A stretch of 9,801 bases of DNA from assembly GCA_050303435.1 (NCBI GenBank), contig JBNLBT010000115.1, positions 1-9,801 of the forward strand, in the 5' to 3' direction. Under the pieces are notes generated by a model. The model saw only the letters and a list, made by a program, of their open reading frames with translations, was not told the DNA's origin and made no database searches. The first letter of the stretch is position 1. Each line of letters opens with the position of its first letter. Shown here in pieces: positions 7,574 to 9,801 of the stretch. The DNA is from JBNLBT01 sp050303435. Its GTDB lineage: Bacteria; Pseudomonadota; Gammaproteobacteria; Xanthomonadales; Marinicellaceae. The translations under genes were made by a program, and so were the position numbers.

Positions 7574-7648
7574 GGCGTCATTCCGGAATGTATCCCTGTC
7601 AATGGCAACGCCGCTGTGCGTTCGTCGATGCCCCCAACGAAGCATACT

Positions 7649-7667
7649 GCATAACCTGGGGTTATGG
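7649..7667. promoter_or_regulatory. LysR-type operator in the lysR/TonB-receptor divergent region
   Basis: GCATAACCTGGGGTTATGG has 7-bp perfect arms (CATAACC/GGTTATG) around a 3-bp spacer and the same T-N11-A spacing as the copy at 6651-6669; only the outermost base of the right arm breaks symmetry. Its centre is about 89 bp before the receptor ATG and about 85 bp before the lysR ATG. It is well placed to activate the receptor gene and to autoregulate lysR. Confidence 0.78.
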
Positions 7668-7686
7668 CAAACCTTATAACTTTGAT

Positions 7687-7716
7687 TTGACTGAAATGGG
7701 GTTGATCGGTCATTTT
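7687..7716 (+). promoter_or_regulatory. Candidate promoter of the TonB-dependent receptor gene
   Basis: TTGACT (7687-7692, 5/6 match) is followed 18 bp later by CATTTT (7711-7716), a poor -10. The predicted start near 7723 lies about 65 bp from the operator centre at 7658, matching the geometry in front of dgcN. A competing -10, CATAAA, lies at 7722-7727 but has no good -35. Confidence 0.4.
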
Positions 7717-7746
7717 AGTGCCATAAAACAACATGGGTGGTAAGGT

Positions 7747-9801
7747 ATGAATCTGAATCAATCAACAGCGATGCATGCGCTGTGTCTGGCGTTCTTTCTG
7801 TCCGTTTCCATTCGCGCCGCAGCGCAAAATGAGGGCAGCGAAGAGGATGAAAAAGTACACGAAGGCGATGTCATCGAAGTCATCGGTTCGCACATTAAAC
7901 GTGTCACCGACTCTGAAACTTTGCCGGTGACCTATTTCTCCGTTGAGGACATTGAAGACACGGCCGCCGCGACGGGCGATGAATTGTTGCGTTCGATTCC
8001 ACAAATGGGGGACATCACCTTCAACAATGAACGCACCATTGGCGGGGTCAACGACGCCCGCGGTGATGTCAGTTCCATTAACCTGCGCGGCATCGGCACC
8101 GGCAACACACTGACCCTCCTGAACGGCCGGCGACTGGTTTTGCATCCCGGCACCCAGACGGAAGATTTTATCCCGGTCACCACAGTGAATTCAAACACCC
8201 TGCCGGTTGCGGGCTTGCGCAATGTGCAGATTCTTCGCGATGGGGCATCGGCGATTTATGGTTCCGATGCCGTGGCGGGTGTGGTCAATTTCGCTCTCAA
8301 AGACAATTATGAAGGCAGCCGCTTCAGTCTGACGTATGGCGCTGAGGACGACACGTCGTTTGACCAGACCACCGCCAGTTACATCACCGGTTTCAATATC
8401 AATCAGGGCAACACGCACTTGACCTTGTCATTTAACCTGTATCATCGCAACGGCACGATGGCCTCCGAGCGGCCGTTTTCAGCTTCGCATGATCGCCGTG
8501 AATACCCCGGTCTGCCGGATGAATTCATCGGCGATACTCAATTAAACAACACCTCCACTTCAAGTCCGTGGGGCGATTTTCAGAGCGATGGGCTGGGGCG
8601 CTTCCACCTGCAACCGGACAGCATGTCTGGCTGCGTGTTTGATGTGGGCGGCGGCGTGTGCGCCGATTCCGGTTCATTTCCGGCCGATCTGCGCTTTGAC
8701 GCGGCGTTTCAGCAATCAATGACTTCGGATGTTGATCGGGCCAATTTTTACGCGCATTTGACGCATGATCTGTCCGGTGCGAATGAGTTTTTTGCTGAAT
8801 TTTTCTACTACAACGCCGAAGCGGAACGCATTCGTGAGCAATCCGGTGTTTTGGCGGCGCAGCGGTTCATCATTTCCGCCAATGCCGCGCACAACCCGTT
8901 TGGTGAAGATGTTTTGGTGCGTTCGTTCCGGCCCATCGACACCGGCACCCGAAACATCGAAGTGGACGACAGTGCGTATCGGTTTTTGGGCGGTTTCAGG
9001 GGTTTTACCGGAGGCTGGGACTGGGAAACTGCATTTCTGCACACGGGTGCAAGAACCGAAGATCTGGCGCGCAACCGCATCCGCGCCAGCGCCTTTCAGG
9101 CGGCGATCAATTCAACCGATCCGTCGCAGGCTTACAATCCGTTCAACGGCGCCGATGTGAACAATCCGAACACCGGCGATTCCAGCATCAATCCGGCGTC
9201 CGTGATGGCACCCTTCCTGGTGAATGTGTCGCGCGATTCGGAAACAACACTGACCATGTACGATGTGCGTTTCAGCAATGCGGCGCTGTGGCAGGCGCCG
9301 GCCGGTGATGTCGGCGTGGCGCTTGGTTTTGAATACCGGCACGAATCGTTTGAAGACGACCGCGATGATCTGCTCGACGGCAGCACGCCATTTATTGACC
9401 AGGTCACCGGTGAGTTTTTGGCCGACAGCGATGTGTTGGGCAGCAGTGCAACGCCGGATTCCAGCGGTTCACGCAACGTGGCTTCGGCCTACGCGGAATT
9501 CATTGTGCCGCTGGCCACCGACCGCGCCTGGGCGCAACGCCTGGAAATGCAGCTGGCGGCCCGCTATGAGCGCTTTTCAGACATCGGCGATGCGCTCAAG
9601 CCCAAACTGGCGCTGTCCTGGCAGGTCAATGACTGGCTGGCTTTGCGTGGCGCCTATTCGGAAGGTTTTCGCGCGCCCAACCTGCCGCAGGTGTTTTCCG
9701 ATGGCGTTGAGCGCGCCAACACCCGCGAAGACCCGGTGGTGGATGACTCCTATACGGTGGTGGAAATCCGCGGCGGCAGCCGCGACCTGGAACCGGAAGA
9801 C
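7747..9801 (+). CDS. TonB-dependent outer-membrane receptor (3' end beyond window)
   Basis: An open frame of 685 codons from ATG 7747 reaches the window edge without a stop, so the protein is incomplete at its C-terminus. An in-frame TAA at 7741-7743 fixes the upstream limit, and GGGTGG (7735-7740) is a plausible ribosome site. The signal peptide (about 1-26, MHALCLAFFLSVSIRAAAQ) has an unusually uncharged n-region. A TonB-box-like segment DVIEVIGSHIKR (41-52) precedes the plug (about 56-185) with DELLRSIPQM, INLRGIGTGNTLTLLNGRRLV, VQILRDGASAIYGSDAVAGVVNF. The remainder alternates beta-barrel strands and long loops, including NPFGED and, near the end, LRGAYSEGFRAPNLPQV and DLEPED. Such receptors import ligands with TonB energy. 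Ligand identity cannot be read from sequence, but divergence from lysR and the shared operator suggest a D-Glu-containing compound. Confidence 0.93.
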   Translation, partial: MNLNQSTAMHALCLAFFLSVSIRAAAQNEGSEEDEKVHEGDVIEVIGSHIKRVTDSETLPVTYFSVEDIEDTAAATGDELLRSIPQMGDITFNNERTIGGVNDARGDVSSINLRGIGTGNTLTLLNGRRLVLHPGTQTEDFIPVTTVNSNTLPVAGLRNVQILRDGASAIYGSDAVAGVVNFALKDNYEGSRFSLTYGAEDDTSFDQTTASYITGFNINQGNTHLTLSFNLYHRNGTMASERPFSASHDRREYPGLPDEFIGDTQLNNTSTSSPWGDFQSDGLGRFHLQPDSMSGCVFDVGGGVCADSGSFPADLRFDAAFQQSMTSDVDRANFYAHLTHDLSGANEFFAEFFYYNAEAERIREQSGVLAAQRFIISANAAHNPFGEDVLVRSFRPIDTGTRNIEVDDSAYRFLGGFRGFTGGWDWETAFLHTGARTEDLARNRIRASAFQAAINSTDPSQAYNPFNGADVNNPNTGDSSINPASVMAPFLVNVSRDSETTLTMYDVRFSNAALWQAPAGDVGVALGFEYRHESFEDDRDDLLDGSTPFIDQVTGEFLADSDVLGSSATPDSSGSRNVASAYAEFIVPLATDRAWAQRLEMQLAARYERFSDIGDALKPKLALSWQVNDWLALRGAYSEGFRAPNLPQVFSDGVERANTREDPVVDDSYTVVEIRGGSRDLEPED

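Noticed and set aside
7597..7602. Perfect minus-strand -35 hexamer TTGACA before lysR
   Set aside because: The position 17 bp downstream reads GACGCC, not a -10, and abuts the lysR start codon.
7574..7645. Upstream in-frame ATG extending the LysR N-terminus by 24 residues
   Set aside because: The extension is atypical for LysR proteins, has no Shine-Dalgarno, and would start 3 bp from the operator; ATG 7573 has a good GGAA.

Overview
The window looks like a chromosomal segment of a GC-rich Gram-negative bacterium, most likely a gammaproteobacterium (a Xanthomonadales/Wenzhouxiangella-like lineage is a guess). The reasons are an outer-membrane TonB-dependent receptor, a secreted subtilase with PKD and FN3-like tail domains, and typical proteobacterial gene organisation. 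I see no insertion sequence, CRISPR array, tRNA, rRNA or phage gene.

Layout. Positions 1-329 hold no confident gene. Positions 330-2174 (+) encode an exported S8 subtilisin-like protease, closed by a strong intrinsic terminator at 2219-2253. Positions 2432-4567 (+) encode an exported multidomain CapA-family (PGA_cap metallophosphatase-like) protein. It converges, with a 15-bp gap, on a minus-strand block read right to left: a LysR regulator (7573-6689), a DgcN-type D-glutamate N-acetyltransferase (6564-5572) and a DgcA-type N-acetyl-D-glutamate racemase (5575-4583). dgcN and dgcA overlap by 4 bp (GTGA). Divergently from lysR, a TonB-dependent receptor starts at 7747 (+) and runs off the window at 9801.

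How it fits together. DgcN and DgcA are known to convert D-Glu to N-acetyl-D-Glu and then to N-acetyl-L-Glu. The main unlisted signal is a repeated perfect or near-perfect inverted repeat, GCATAACC-N3-GGTTATG(C), with T-N11-A geometry as expected of a LysR box. One copy lies between lysR and the receptor gene, the other between lysR and dgcN. Each sits at about the same distance (89 and about 95 bp) from the start codon it faces. This predicts one regulon joining the outer-membrane receptor to the D-Glu catabolic enzymes, which suggests that the receptor imports a D-Glu-containing ligand such as a peptidoglycan fragment or a poly-gamma-glutamate piece. Membership of the CapA protein and protease in the same physiology is only a neighbourhood inference.
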